DNA of 64,000 nt from Mycolicibacterium elephantis DSM 44368 (GTDB taxonomy: Bacteria; Actinomycetota; Actinomycetes; Mycobacteriales; Mycobacteriaceae), in the NCBI RefSeq assembly GCF_004014805.1, contig NZ_ATDN01000012.1, positions 124,001 through 188,000 of the forward strand, in the 5' to 3' direction. This document shows, one piece after another, positions 8,706 through 17,496 of this stretch. Below the pieces are notes generated by a model that had not been told where the DNA came from, did no database searches, and saw only the letters and a program-made list of their open reading frames with translations. The position numbers and the translations under genes are program-made. Numbering within the stretch: the stretch's first letter is position 1; the number at the start of each line of letters is the position of its first letter.

Positions 8706-9650
8706 CTAGACACCGGTCCGCTCACGCGCGTCGACCCGTTCCCGCTGCGGCACCACAACGTATTTCGGGTCGCGGATGGACTCGACGCCCGCCTCGAACA
8801 CGGCGAATCTCTGCAGCGCGCTGCCCACCAGCAGCGCCGCCCCCGACACCGCCGTCACCGCGCGCCGTCTCCCGAGCACCGCACCCACCGCGCCGCCGAC
8901 CGTCAGCGCCTCCGACAGCTGACGTAACCGATGCACCCTGCCGGTCGTGTACGCCTCGGCGGACAGGCCGATGCGCTGCTCCATGACCCGCGACGCCGTC
9001 ACCTCCAGCGCGGCACCGACGACGGCCATCCGCCGTGCGGGGCCGGTCTCGGCAGGCTGCGCCAGCAGCATGCCCAGCCCGCCGCCGCTGGCCGCGGCCG
9101 AGCCGGTGAACACGAACGGCAGGTACGGGTGCGCCTCCCGCCACGCCGGAACCGCCGTCTGCGACAACAGAACTGCCGTGTACGACGCCACCCCCGGCGC
9201 CGTCGCCGCCGCCCACAGCCCCGCGGGCCGCGCCGACCGCGACACCAGCCGACCCAGCCACGTGCGTCGCAGCCGCTTCGGCATCACCTCGGCCACCGCG
9301 GCCACGCCCGAGCCGGGACCATACGCGCTGAGGATCCAGGTGCCCACGCTCATCGGCGAGCTCGGTTTAGCCACCCGCAGCATGTGGTGGAACCGTTCCG
9401 GCCGCCCGAGATCCGCGATCAGGAAGTACAGGCTGGCCAGCACGCTCAGCAGCGACCCGATCCGCGAAACCCTGCGCAGCCCAGGCAATCCCGTCAGGTC
9501 CGCGCCTGCGGCCAGCATCGCCGAGCCCGCAGACAGCCCGCCGGTGAACAGGTAGGCCGCGATCATCCAGTTCCACACCGGCGTCTTGAGGATCTGCTTG
9601 CCGTAGTAGGAGCGGAACTCCGCGCGCGGCACCGCCAGCTGTTCCTTCAT
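8706..9650 (-). CDS. NrfD/PsrC-family membrane subunit of formate dehydrogenase (gamma)
   Basis: A 314-residue polytopic membrane protein that anchors the dehydrogenase and passes electrons to quinone. The N-terminus carries the family signature KTPVWNWMIAAYLFTGGLSAG, followed by further helices (about eight in total) with conserved acidic and polar residues such as FLIADLGRPERFHHML. It is NrfD-type, not the di-haem cytochrome b (FdnI) gamma subunit. The ATG at 9650 overlaps the beta-subunit stop by four bases (ATGA). A much longer open frame upstream in the same phase is a shadow of the beta gene. Confidence 0.9.
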   Translation of the reverse strand: MKEQLAVPRAEFRSYYGKQILKTPVWNWMIAAYLFTGGLSAGSAMLAAGADLTGLPGLRRVSRIGSLLSVLASLYFLIADLGRPERFHHMLRVAKPSSPMSVGTWILSAYGPGSGVAAVAEVMPKRLRRTWLGRLVSRSARPAGLWAAATAPGVASYTAVLLSQTAVPAWREAHPYLPFVFTGSAAASGGGLGMLLAQPAETGPARRMAVVGAALEVTASRVMEQRIGLSAEAYTTGRVHRLRQLSEALTVGGAVGAVLGRRRAVTAVSGAALLVGSALQRFAVFEAGVESIRDPKYVVVPQRERVDARERTGV

Positions 9651-10480
9651 CGGCGCCGCCCCGCGAACGCCGACACCGCGATGCCCACCAACGCCGACGC
9701 CGCGATCCCGGCGTAGCGCCACATCGCCGGGGCGTCGCGCGTGGGTACCACCGGATCCGGCGGCAGTCCGTACACCTCGGGCTCGTCGAGCAGCAGGAAG
9801 AACGCGCCGTCGCCGCCGACGCCGTCGTCGGGATCCTCGCCGTACAGCCGGGCTGAGGTGACGCCGCGGGCGTGTAGATCCTCGACGCGTTGCGCGGCCC
9901 GTTCGCGCAGTTCGTCGAGCACGCCGAACTGGATCGAGTCCGTCGGGCACGCCTTGGCGCATGCCGGTTCCAGCCCGTCGCGCAGCCGGTCGTAGCACAG
10001 CGTGCACTTCCAGGCGCGCCCGTCGCCCTCGCGGCGCTCGATGACCCCGTACGGACAGCCCGAAACGCAGTATCCGCAGCCGTTGCAGATGTCCTGCTGC
10101 ACAACGACTGTGCCGAACTCGGTGCGGAACAACGCGCCCGTCGGGCACACGTCCAGACAGCCGGCACGGGTGCAGTGCTTGCACACGTCGCTGCTCATCA
10201 GCCACCGGAAGTCGGTGCGAGTCTCTTCGCCGGAGGCGTCGCCGGGCCGCTGAAGCCCGGGCATGCCCAAGTCCACCGGGGCCTGCTCGACGAACGCGAC
10301 GTGGCGCCACGAGTTCGCGCCCAGCTCACCGGTGTTGTCGAACGACGTGCCCAGCAGGTTGAACCCGTCGTCGGGCACGCCGTTCCATTCCTTGCACGCG
10401 ACCTCGCACGCCTTGCAGCCGATGCACACCGAGGTGTCGGTGAAGAACCCCACCCGCGGCTGCTCGTCGTAGGCGGTCAT
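9647..10480 (-). CDS. Formate dehydrogenase iron-sulfur (beta) subunit
   Basis: A 277-residue electron-transfer subunit relaying electrons from the catalytic subunit to the NrfD-type membrane subunit. Cys motifs for four [4Fe-4S] clusters are present: CIGCKACEVAC, CKHCTRAGCLDVCP, CNGCGYCVSGCP and CTLC...CAKACP. A C-terminal hydrophobic segment (YAGIAASALVGIAVSAFAG) ends RRR, suggesting a single membrane anchor as in FdnH-type proteins. The ATG overlaps the alpha stop and the TGA overlaps the gamma ATG, so all three subunits are coupled. Confidence 0.94.
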   Translation of the reverse strand: MTAYDEQPRVGFFTDTSVCIGCKACEVACKEWNGVPDDGFNLLGTSFDNTGELGANSWRHVAFVEQAPVDLGMPGLQRPGDASGEETRTDFRWLMSSDVCKHCTRAGCLDVCPTGALFRTEFGTVVVQQDICNGCGYCVSGCPYGVIERREGDGRAWKCTLCYDRLRDGLEPACAKACPTDSIQFGVLDELRERAAQRVEDLHARGVTSARLYGEDPDDGVGGDGAFFLLLDEPEVYGLPPDPVVPTRDAPAMWRYAGIAASALVGIAVSAFAGRRR

Positions 10481-13400
10481 GGCGTCTCCTCGGTGTGCGC
10501 GTCGGCCGGGCCGGTGGTGTCCAGCCGGGTTCCCGTCTCGATCGTGATCCCCGCCCGGCGGCGGTATTCCGCGATGTAGGACAGCAATTCGGGTCCGCGG
10601 GGCCGCCGGCCCGGCTGGATGTCGCACGTCGCGACCTTGCTCTCCTGGATGAACACGTTCGGGTCGGCCACCACGCCGAGCAGATCGTTGACCACGTCGC
10701 CGTCGATCAGCCCGACGTGCCCCCAGTGGTAGGGCATCCAGATCTGGTGCACCACCCGGTCCTCGATGCGCAGCGGGCGCATCCGGTCGGTGACGAGCAC
10801 CCGGGCGTCGACCGCGGTGCGGCTGGTGATGACGTGCGCCCAGTCCATGTGCGAAAGTCCGCGCAGCGCAGCCAGTTGCGGGGACACCTCGACGAACAGC
10901 TCCGGCTGCAGCTCGCTGAGGTAGGGCAGCTGGCGGCTCATGCCGCCGGCGGTGTGGTGCTCGGTGAGCCGTGCGGCGGTGAACACGTACGGGAACACGT
11001 CGCCGTTCGGTTCGGGCGGTGACGGATTCGACGGGTTGTCGTCGCGCCCGTAAACCTTCCGCGCCGGGTTGCCCTGCTGTGTGTAGAGCGCATTGCGCAC
11101 CGGCGACTCGTGGGGTTCATAGTGTGTCGGTAGCGGTCCGTCGAGCAGGCCGCTGGGCGCGAACAGCCACCCCTTGCCGTCGGCCTGCATGACGAACGCG
11201 TCGTCGCCTCTCAAAGCATCCACGCCGACGGCGTCCGGATCCGGTTGGTAGTCCGGGGGTTTGGTCTTCTCGAAGTCCGGGACGTCGTAGCCGGTCCACT
11301 CGCCGGCCTCGGCGTCCCACCAGACGAGCTTCTTACGTTCGCTCCACGGCCTGCCCTGCGGATCGGCCGAGGCGCGGTTGTAGAGCACGCGCCGGTTCAT
11401 CGGCCAGACCCAGCCCCACTCGCCGGGCGGGCCGTACCCGGTGTGCGGGTTGCGGCGGGCGGCCTGATTGACCTCGTCGGCGTAGACACCGCTGTAGATC
11501 CAGCAGCCGCACGCGGTGCTGCCGTCGGCCTTGAGTTCGGTGTAGCCGTTGAGCGCGCGCCCAGTGGTCAGGTCCACGCCGTTGATGCGGCGCAGCACGT
11601 CCTCGGCCGAGGGTTCGTCGCCGTCCATCTCGTAGTCCCACGCCAGGTCGAGGATGGGGCGGTCGCGTTCATCGGTTGAGCCGGCGAGCTTTTCGCGTAT
11701 CCGACGGCCGAGGTGGTAGAAGAACCACAGCTCCGAGCGCGCGTCGCCGGGCGGTCCGACGGCCTGGTCGCGCCACTGCAGCATCCGCTGCGTCTGGGTG
11801 AACGTGCCGGACTTCTCCACATGCGAGGCGGCCGGGAACAGGAACACCTCGGTGCGACAGGTCTGCGGGGTGATCTCGCCGGTCTCGATCTCGGGCCCGT
11901 CCTTCCAGAAGGTGGCGCTTTCGATCTCGACGAGGTCGCGCACCACCAGCCAGTCCAGGTTGGCCATGCCGAGGCGTTGCAGCCGGCCGTGCGCCGAGCC
12001 CACGGCCGGGTTCTGGCCGAGCAGGAAGTAGCCGAACACCTTGCCGTCGACCATGTCCATCACGGTGCGGTAGGTGCCGTGGTCGCCGTTGATGCGGGGC
12101 AGGTAGTCGAAACAGTAGTCGTTGTCGGCGGTGGCGGCGTCGCCCCAGTACTCCTTGAGCAGCGACACCATGTAGGTGTCGGCGTTGCGCCAGAACCCTT
12201 TCTGGTACGTGCCCATGATGTCGTCGAGGTAGTCCGACAACGTGGCGTGGCCGGCCTGGGCCATCGCGAGGTAGCCGGGCAGCAGGTTGAACAGCGTCGG
12301 CACATCGGTGGAGCCCTGGATGCTGGCGTGTCCGCGCAGTGCGATCACCCCGCCGCCGGGCCTGCCGATGTTGCCGAGCAGCAGCTGGATGATCGCGCCC
12401 GCGCGGATGTACTGCGCGCCCACCGAGTGCTGTGTCCAGCCGACGCTGTACACCAGCGCCGAGGTGCGTTCGCGCCCAGAGTTTTCCGTCCAGGCCCGCG
12501 CGATCTCGAGGAACTGCTCGGCGGGCACGCCGCAGATCCGTTCGACCATCTCGGGGGTGTAGCGAGCGTAGTGGCGTTTGAGGATCTGGTAGACGCAGCG
12601 CGGGTCCTGCAGCGTCGGGTCGGACGGAATCTGGTGGGCGCCTTCGATCGGGGCGCCGCCGGAGCCGTGACGGTCGGGCGCGGCCTCCTCCATGTCCGCG
12701 GCGCCGCCCTCTTCGGCGTCGGTGGTCTGGTATTGCCACGTCGCGGGGTCGTAGGAGGCGGTGTCGGGGTCGTAGCCGCTGAACAGCCCGTCGAGATCCT
12801 CGGCGTCCCGGTAGCGTTCGTCGACCAGGAACGACGCGTTGGTGTAGGCGGTGACGTAATCGCGGAAGTCGAGTTCGTTGGACAGGATGTAGTTGATCAC
12901 GCCGCCGAGGAACGCGATGTCGCTGCCCGCGCGCAGCGGGATGTGCTGGTCGGCCAGCGCGCTGGTGCGGGTGAACCGCGGGTCGATGTGGACGACGCGC
13001 GCGCCGCGGGCCTTGGCCTCGACCACCCACTGGAACCCGACGGGGTGGGCTTCGGCCATGTTCGAGCCCATGATGACGATGAAGTCAGAGTTGGCGAGAT
13101 CTTGCTGGTAGTCCGTCGCCCCGCCGCGACCGAAGGAGGCTCCCAGACCGGGAACCGTGGCGCTGTGTCATATCCGGGCCTGGTTCTCGATCTGTAGCGC
13201 GCCCAGCGCGGTGAAGAGTTTCTTGATCAGGTAGTTCTCTTCGTTGTCGAGGGTCGCGCCGCCCAGGCTGGCGATGCCCATGGTGCGGCGCAACGTATTG
13301 CGGTCGGCATCGAACTGCTGCCAGCCCTTCTCGCGGGCGTCGAGCACCCGGTCGGCGACCATGTCCATCGCGGTGTCGAGGTCGAGGTCCTGCCATTCGG

Positions 13401-13737
13401 TGGCATACGGCGGGCGGTAGCGCACCTTGGTCAGCCGCTGCGGGCCGGTGACGAGCTGCTTGCTCGCAGATCCCTTGGGGCACAGTCGGCCCCGGGAGAT
13501 CGGGCTGTCCCGGTTGCCCTCGATCTGGATGACCTTGTCGTCCTTGACGTAGACGTTCTGCGCGCAGCCGACCGCGCAGAACGGGCAGACCGAGTGCGCG
13601 ACGCGGTCGGCGTCGACGGTGCGCGGGGTCAGCGTGGCGCTGCGCTTGGATTGGGCGGCCTGCCCGCGTCCCGTCGGATCCTCCCCCGTGAGCTGGCGAT
13701 ACACCGGCCACGACTGGAACAGTCTCTTGATCTCCAT
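10477..13737 (-). CDS. fdh: Selenocysteine-containing formate dehydrogenase, molybdopterin (alpha) subunit; in-frame UGA read as Sec190
   Basis: It oxidises formate to CO2 at a Mo/W-bis-MGD centre. The 1086-residue product begins MEIKRLFQSW at an ATG with an AGGGAGAG ribosome-binding site. The N-terminal [4Fe-4S] motif uses Cys51, Cys54, Cys58 (CPFCAVGC) and Cys86 (LCPKG). The frame is interrupted only by TGA at 13168-13170, exactly at the metal-ligand position (NQARI-U-HSATVPGLG), and then continues through the typical molybdopterin-oxidoreductase core to 10477. A SECIS-like hairpin follows the UGA, and selA, selB, tRNA-Sec and selD are adjacent. There is no twin-arginine signal, unlike FdnG/FdoG, so a cytoplasmic-facing catalytic subunit is inferred. 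selB ends 101 bp upstream on the same strand. Confidence 0.96.
13138..13170 (-). promoter_or_regulatory. Bacterial SECIS element with its UGA
   Basis: On the minus strand, UGA (13170-13168) is followed by 11 nt, then a perfect 7-bp stem (13156-13150 GGTTCCC with 13144-13138 GGGAGCC, one G·U pair) capped by loop GGUCU (13149-13145). The spacing and the GGUCU apical loop are those I recall for the E. coli fdhF SECIS, the SelB binding site. It should direct Sec insertion at codon 190. Confidence 0.9.
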
Positions 13738-13838
13738 GAAGCTCTCCCTACCCGGCGGTCTTTCGATCAAACCCGGGAACCGCGGAGAAGGCAATCGCGC
13801 ACGCCGGGACAGTGGGCCAAACTCCCCGCGAGCGGCCG

Positions 13839-15515
13839 TTAGACCAGCGTGCGAGTGCCGTCTGGCCCCCGTCGCGTCACCCCTCGCGCGTCGAGCTGTT
13901 CCAGCAGCGGCACGGCGACCCGGCGCGTGGTGTTCAGCGCGCGCTTGGCTTCGGCGACGGTGAACGGCTGCGCCAGCGTCGCCAGCACCTCGGCGGCGCG
14001 TTCGAAAGCGTCCCCGCCGAGCACGACGCCCTCGGCGATCCGGGCCAACCGCTTCACGCGCACCGCCGCGGCGAGCTCACGAGGACCGAGTTTGAGCTCG
14101 CTGAGCCGATCGGCGTCGGGCGCGCGGAACGGCTCCGCCGCCAACCACTTTTCGACCGTGCGCACCGCCTCGTCCACCCGCGGGGGTAGCTCCGCGTCGG
14201 GTCGCCGCACCAACCCGTCGGCGACGACGAGACCCGTTCCGTCGAGCACCCCGGCCACCAGCTCAGCGGCGGGCAGGTCGAGCTCTTGCCGCAGTGTCTC
14301 CAGCGGCATTCCCGCCGCGATGTCGTGCTCCCTCGACCACCGCTCCACCGCCACCGTCGCGCCGGATCGCCGCTGCGCCCACCACTGCTCATCCACCACC
14401 CATTCGCCGATCCGCAGCCCGTCGACGGGAAACCCCATGGCGCGCAACTCATTCACACGCGCACACACCGGCGGCCGCGCCCGCCCAGACGCCAGCTCGG
14501 CGGCTCGCTCTCGCGCCGCACCACGCCGTCGCAGCGGCGGCGGGCGCACGTCGAGCACTTCGATGCCCGCGGCGATGCGATGCCGGCCGGGGTCGCGCAG
14601 CAGCCCGACGTCGCCGACGCGCAACGGCAACGGCCGCGCCAGCCGCAGCCTGGCTGCCGCGCCCAGCGGACGGACGGTCGCCGGCACGGCCGCAGAGCCG
14701 ATGTGCAGCACCAGGTTTCGAGGCACCTCGTCGGCGGCGCGCACCGAAACGTCCACTTCGGCGGTGTCGAGCCACGCCCCCGGTGTACGCAGCGCGTCGC
14801 CGCGGCGGATGTCGCGGTGGTCCACGCCGCGCAGGTTCACGGCAACGCGCGCCACCGCCGAAACGGACACTTGGGCGCGTTCCAGCGACTCCAACCCCCG
14901 CACGGCGTAGCGCCGCCCCGCGTGCTCGATTTCGTCGCCGACCCGCAGCGTGCCCGCCCCCAGCGTGCCGGTGACGACGGTACCCGCGCCGCGGATCGTG
15001 AACGAGCGATCCACCCACAGCCGCACGTCGGCGTCCACATCCGGGTCCGGCAGCCGCTCGGCGAGCGCCCCCAGCTCCGCCCGCACCGCATCCAGATCCG
15101 TGCCCAGCACCACAGGAGCGACCGGAAACCGCTGCCGCACTTCAGCAATGGCACGCGCAGGGTCGGCGAGGTCGGCCTTGCTGATCACGACCAGCGTGTG
15201 CCGCACCCCCAGCGCCTGCACCGCGGCGAAGTGCTCGTCGGACTGCGGCATCCACCCCTCGGTGGCCGCGACGACGAACATCACCGCGGGCACCGGCCCG
15301 ACCCCGGCGAGCATGTTGGCGACGAACCGCTCGTGTCCGGGGACATCGACGAACGCGAAGGTCCGGCCCGCGATCTCCGTCCACGCGTAGCCGAGCTCGA
15401 TCGTCAGCCCGCGGCGCTTCTCCTCGGCCAGCCGGTCCGGCCACATGCCGGTCAGCCGCTGCACCAGCGTCGACTTCCCGTGATCGACGTGGCCCGCGGT
15501 GGCTATGACATGCAT
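13839..15515 (-). CDS. selB: Selenocysteine-specific translation elongation factor SelB
   Basis: A 558-residue GTPase that delivers Sec-tRNA to the ribosome at SECIS-marked UGA codons. The N-terminal EF-Tu-like domain shows GHVDHGKS (residues 8-15), the switch and DVPGHERF motifs, and SKAD for guanine recognition. EF-Tu-like domains II/III follow, then C-terminal winged-helix repeats (about 340-558) that bind the SECIS. The start MHVIATAGHVDHGK at 15515 overlaps the last 13 bases of selA. It lies upstream of and colinear with the formate dehydrogenase genes, the only visible client. Confidence 0.95.
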   Translation of the reverse strand: MHVIATAGHVDHGKSTLVQRLTGMWPDRLAEEKRRGLTIELGYAWTEIAGRTFAFVDVPGHERFVANMLAGVGPVPAVMFVVAATEGWMPQSDEHFAAVQALGVRHTLVVISKADLADPARAIAEVRQRFPVAPVVLGTDLDAVRAELGALAERLPDPDVDADVRLWVDRSFTIRGAGTVVTGTLGAGTLRVGDEIEHAGRRYAVRGLESLERAQVSVSAVARVAVNLRGVDHRDIRRGDALRTPGAWLDTAEVDVSVRAADEVPRNLVLHIGSAAVPATVRPLGAAARLRLARPLPLRVGDVGLLRDPGRHRIAAGIEVLDVRPPPLRRRGAARERAAELASGRARPPVCARVNELRAMGFPVDGLRIGEWVVDEQWWAQRRSGATVAVERWSREHDIAAGMPLETLRQELDLPAAELVAGVLDGTGLVVADGLVRRPDAELPPRVDEAVRTVEKWLAAEPFRAPDADRLSELKLGPRELAAAVRVKRLARIAEGVVLGGDAFERAAEVLATLAQPFTVAEAKRALNTTRRVAVPLLEQLDARGVTRRGPDGTRTLV

Positions 15516-16786
15516 GCCCGCACCGCACGCACCAGCGCGTCGTCGTCGCCGGGCCGCACCGTCCGCAGGTCCAACAGGCAGCGGCCGTTCTCCAACCGCC
15601 CGACCACCGCCGGGTCGCCCATCCGCAGAGGCGCCGCGCACGACTCGGGCAGACTGACTGCCGCGCTTGGCAATTCGACGCCGGGAGCGCCGCCGCCGCC
15701 GACCGCGGCGACACAGTCGGCCGCCTCCGCTCCGGGCAACTGCGCGGCCAGGCGCTTCGCCCGCTCCCGCAGCGATGCCACGTCGACCTCCAGCGCCTCG
15801 ACGACCGGCGGCGGAGGGCCGGTCAGCGTCGCCTCCAGCGCCGCCAACGTGAGCTTGTCCACGCGCAGCGCCCGCGCCGCCGGGTGCCGTCGCAGCCGCT
15901 CGACCAACTCCGCCGTCCCGAACAGCAGCCCGGCCTGCGGCCCGCCGAGCAGTTTGTCGCCGCTGGCGGTGACGAGGTCGGCGCCGTCGCGCAGCATCGT
16001 CGTCGCATCGGGCTCGTCGGGCAGTAGCGGATGCGGCCGCAGCAGCCCCGAACCGATGTCGACGACCAGCGGCACACCCAGCCCGGTCAGTTCGGAAACA
16101 CCTACCGCAGAGGTGAATCCACTGAGCAGATAGTTCGACGGGTGCACTTTGAGCACGAAGCCGGTGTCGGCGCCGATGGCGTCGGTGTAGTCGCGCAGAT
16201 GGGTGCGGTTGGTGGTACCGACCTCGCGGAATCGCGCCCCGGTGGACTGCATCAGCTCCGGCAGCCGGAACCCGTCGCCGATCTCGATGAGCTCGCCGCG
16301 GCTGACGACGATTTCCTTGCCCGGCGCCAGCGTCATCGCGGTGAGCAGCAGCGCGGCGGCGTTGTTGTTGACAACGTGCACGCCGCCCGCGGTCGGGACG
16401 GCGGCGGCCAGCGCTGCCAACGCGCCCCGGCCGCGGCGCGCACGTCGTCCCGTCTCGAGGTCGAACTCGACGTCGGTGGCGCCCGCGGCGGTGACCATCG
16501 CGTCGACGGCGGCCTGCGACAGCGGCGCGCGCCCGAGGTTGGTGTGCACGACGACGCCGGTCGCGTTGATCACCGGGCGCAGGCTCGCGGCGCTGCTCGG
16601 CAACGCGGCGACCGCGTAGTCGGCCACCTGGTCGGCCGCGATCGTGCCCGCCCGCGCCTGCTGCTGGGCGTCGGCGACGACGGACTTCACCAGCGTGCGA
16701 CCCAACGTGCGCGAGGCTTCGGCCAGGCGAGGATCGGCCAGCAGCACGTCGGTGCGCGGCACCTGCCGGCGCGGATCCTCGGACAT
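15503..16786 (-). CDS. selA: L-seryl-tRNA(Sec) selenium transferase SelA
   Basis: A 427-residue PLP enzyme converting seryl-tRNA(Sec) to selenocysteinyl-tRNA(Sec) with selenophosphate. The PLP lysine sits in TASGDKLLGGPQAG. Other family motifs are INATGVVVHTNLGRAPLS, VNNNAAALLL and DIGSGLL. The start MSEDPRRQVPRTDVLLADPRL (ATG 16786) resembles the usual N-terminal SelA region. It overlaps selB and is divergent from a DUF488 gene across 41 bp. Confidence 0.95.
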   Translation of the reverse strand: MSEDPRRQVPRTDVLLADPRLAEASRTLGRTLVKSVVADAQQQARAGTIAADQVADYAVAALPSSAASLRPVINATGVVVHTNLGRAPLSQAAVDAMVTAAGATDVEFDLETGRRARRGRGALAALAAAVPTAGGVHVVNNNAAALLLTAMTLAPGKEIVVSRGELIEIGDGFRLPELMQSTGARFREVGTTNRTHLRDYTDAIGADTGFVLKVHPSNYLLSGFTSAVGVSELTGLGVPLVVDIGSGLLRPHPLLPDEPDATTMLRDGADLVTASGDKLLGGPQAGLLFGTAELVERLRRHPAARALRVDKLTLAALEATLTGPPPPVVEALEVDVASLRERAKRLAAQLPGAEAADCVAAVGGGGAPGVELPSAAVSLPESCAAPLRMGDPAVVGRLENGRCLLDLRTVRPGDDDALVRAVRACMS

Positions 16787-16827
16787 GGGGCCATCATGGC
16801 AAGCCGCCGCTGGGGTAGACAGAGGAA

Positions 16828-17346
16828 GTGCTGATCTCGGTGGGCCACGGGACGCTGGACAAGGCGGCGCTGGTGGCGTTGCTGACCGGCGCCGAGGTCG
16901 AGGCGCTCGTCGACATCCGCCGTTACCCCAACAGCCGGCGCAACCCCGACGTCGCAACCGAGGCGATCACCGCGTGGGCGGCCGACGCCGGGCTGGACTA
17001 CCGCTGGGACGCACGCCTGGGCGGGCGCCGGCGCCTGCCCGCCGACACCGAGCCCGAGGACACCTGGTGGCGGGTGAAGCAGTTCGCCGCCTACGCCGCC
17101 TACACCCGCACCGCGGAGTTCGGCGAGGCGCTCGACGAGCTGCTCGCGCAGGCGCGGCGGCAGCGCACCGCGATGATGTGCAGCGAAGCGGTGTGGTGGC
17201 GCTGTCATCGGCGCATCGTCGCCGACGTCGCGGTGGTGAAGTGCTCCACGGAGGTGTGCCATCTCATGCACGACGGCCGGCTGCGCCCCCACCCGCCGTC
17301 CGAGGGCGCGCGGCTGCGCGACGACGGCCAGCTGGTGTGGGTCTGA
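16828..17346 (+). CDS. DUF488 family protein
   Basis: A 172-residue protein with the DUF488 pattern: N-terminal ISVGHGTLDKAALVALL, then LVDIRRYPNSRRNP, and a C-terminal MCSEAVWWRCHRRIVADV with a conserved Cys and CHR. The family is uncharacterised biochemically as far as I know. It starts with GTG at 16828, divergent from selA, and lies between selA and tRNA-Sec/selD. That position may be incidental or may reflect a link to selenium metabolism. I see nothing in the protein that proves such a link. Confidence 0.85.
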   Translation: MLISVGHGTLDKAALVALLTGAEVEALVDIRRYPNSRRNPDVATEAITAWAADAGLDYRWDARLGGRRRLPADTEPEDTWWRVKQFAAYAAYTRTAEFGEALDELLAQARRQRTAMMCSEAVWWRCHRRIVADVAVVKCSTEVCHLMHDGRLRPHPPSEGARLRDDGQLVWV

Positions 17347-17372
17347 CCTGGGCGTTCCGCGGCGCTGTGCGG

Positions 17373-17467
17373 TGGCGGAGGCGGACGGGAATCGAACCCG
17401 CCAGCGACAGAATCTGCCGCTCAACGATTTTGAAGACCGCGCCGGTCACCAGACCGGATACGCCTCC
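17373..17467 (-). tRNA. selC: tRNA-Sec (anticodon UCA)
   Basis: A 95-nt tRNA read on the minus strand from GGAGGCG (17467) to an encoded GCCA end (17376-17373). Acceptor GGAGGCG pairs with CGCCTCC, the discriminator is G, the anticodon loop is CUUCAAA with UCA opposite 17431-17433, the variable arm is long, and the T-loop is GGTTCGATTCC. The length, UCA anticodon, G discriminator and neighbouring selD/selA/selB identify it as the selenocysteine tRNA. Confidence 0.95.
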
Positions 17468-17496
17468 CTGCCCACGCCAGATCATGCCAGGGCAGC

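Noticed and set aside
9651..10310. N-terminal extension of the NrfD-type subunit in the same frame
   Set aside because: It is an out-of-frame reading of the beta subunit; the ATG overlapping the beta stop gives the natural N-terminus.
10477..13737. The alpha subunit gene looks like a pseudogene split by a stop codon
   Set aside because: The stop is UGA at the metal-ligand position, followed by a SECIS hairpin, with all four sel genes adjacent; it is a Sec codon.
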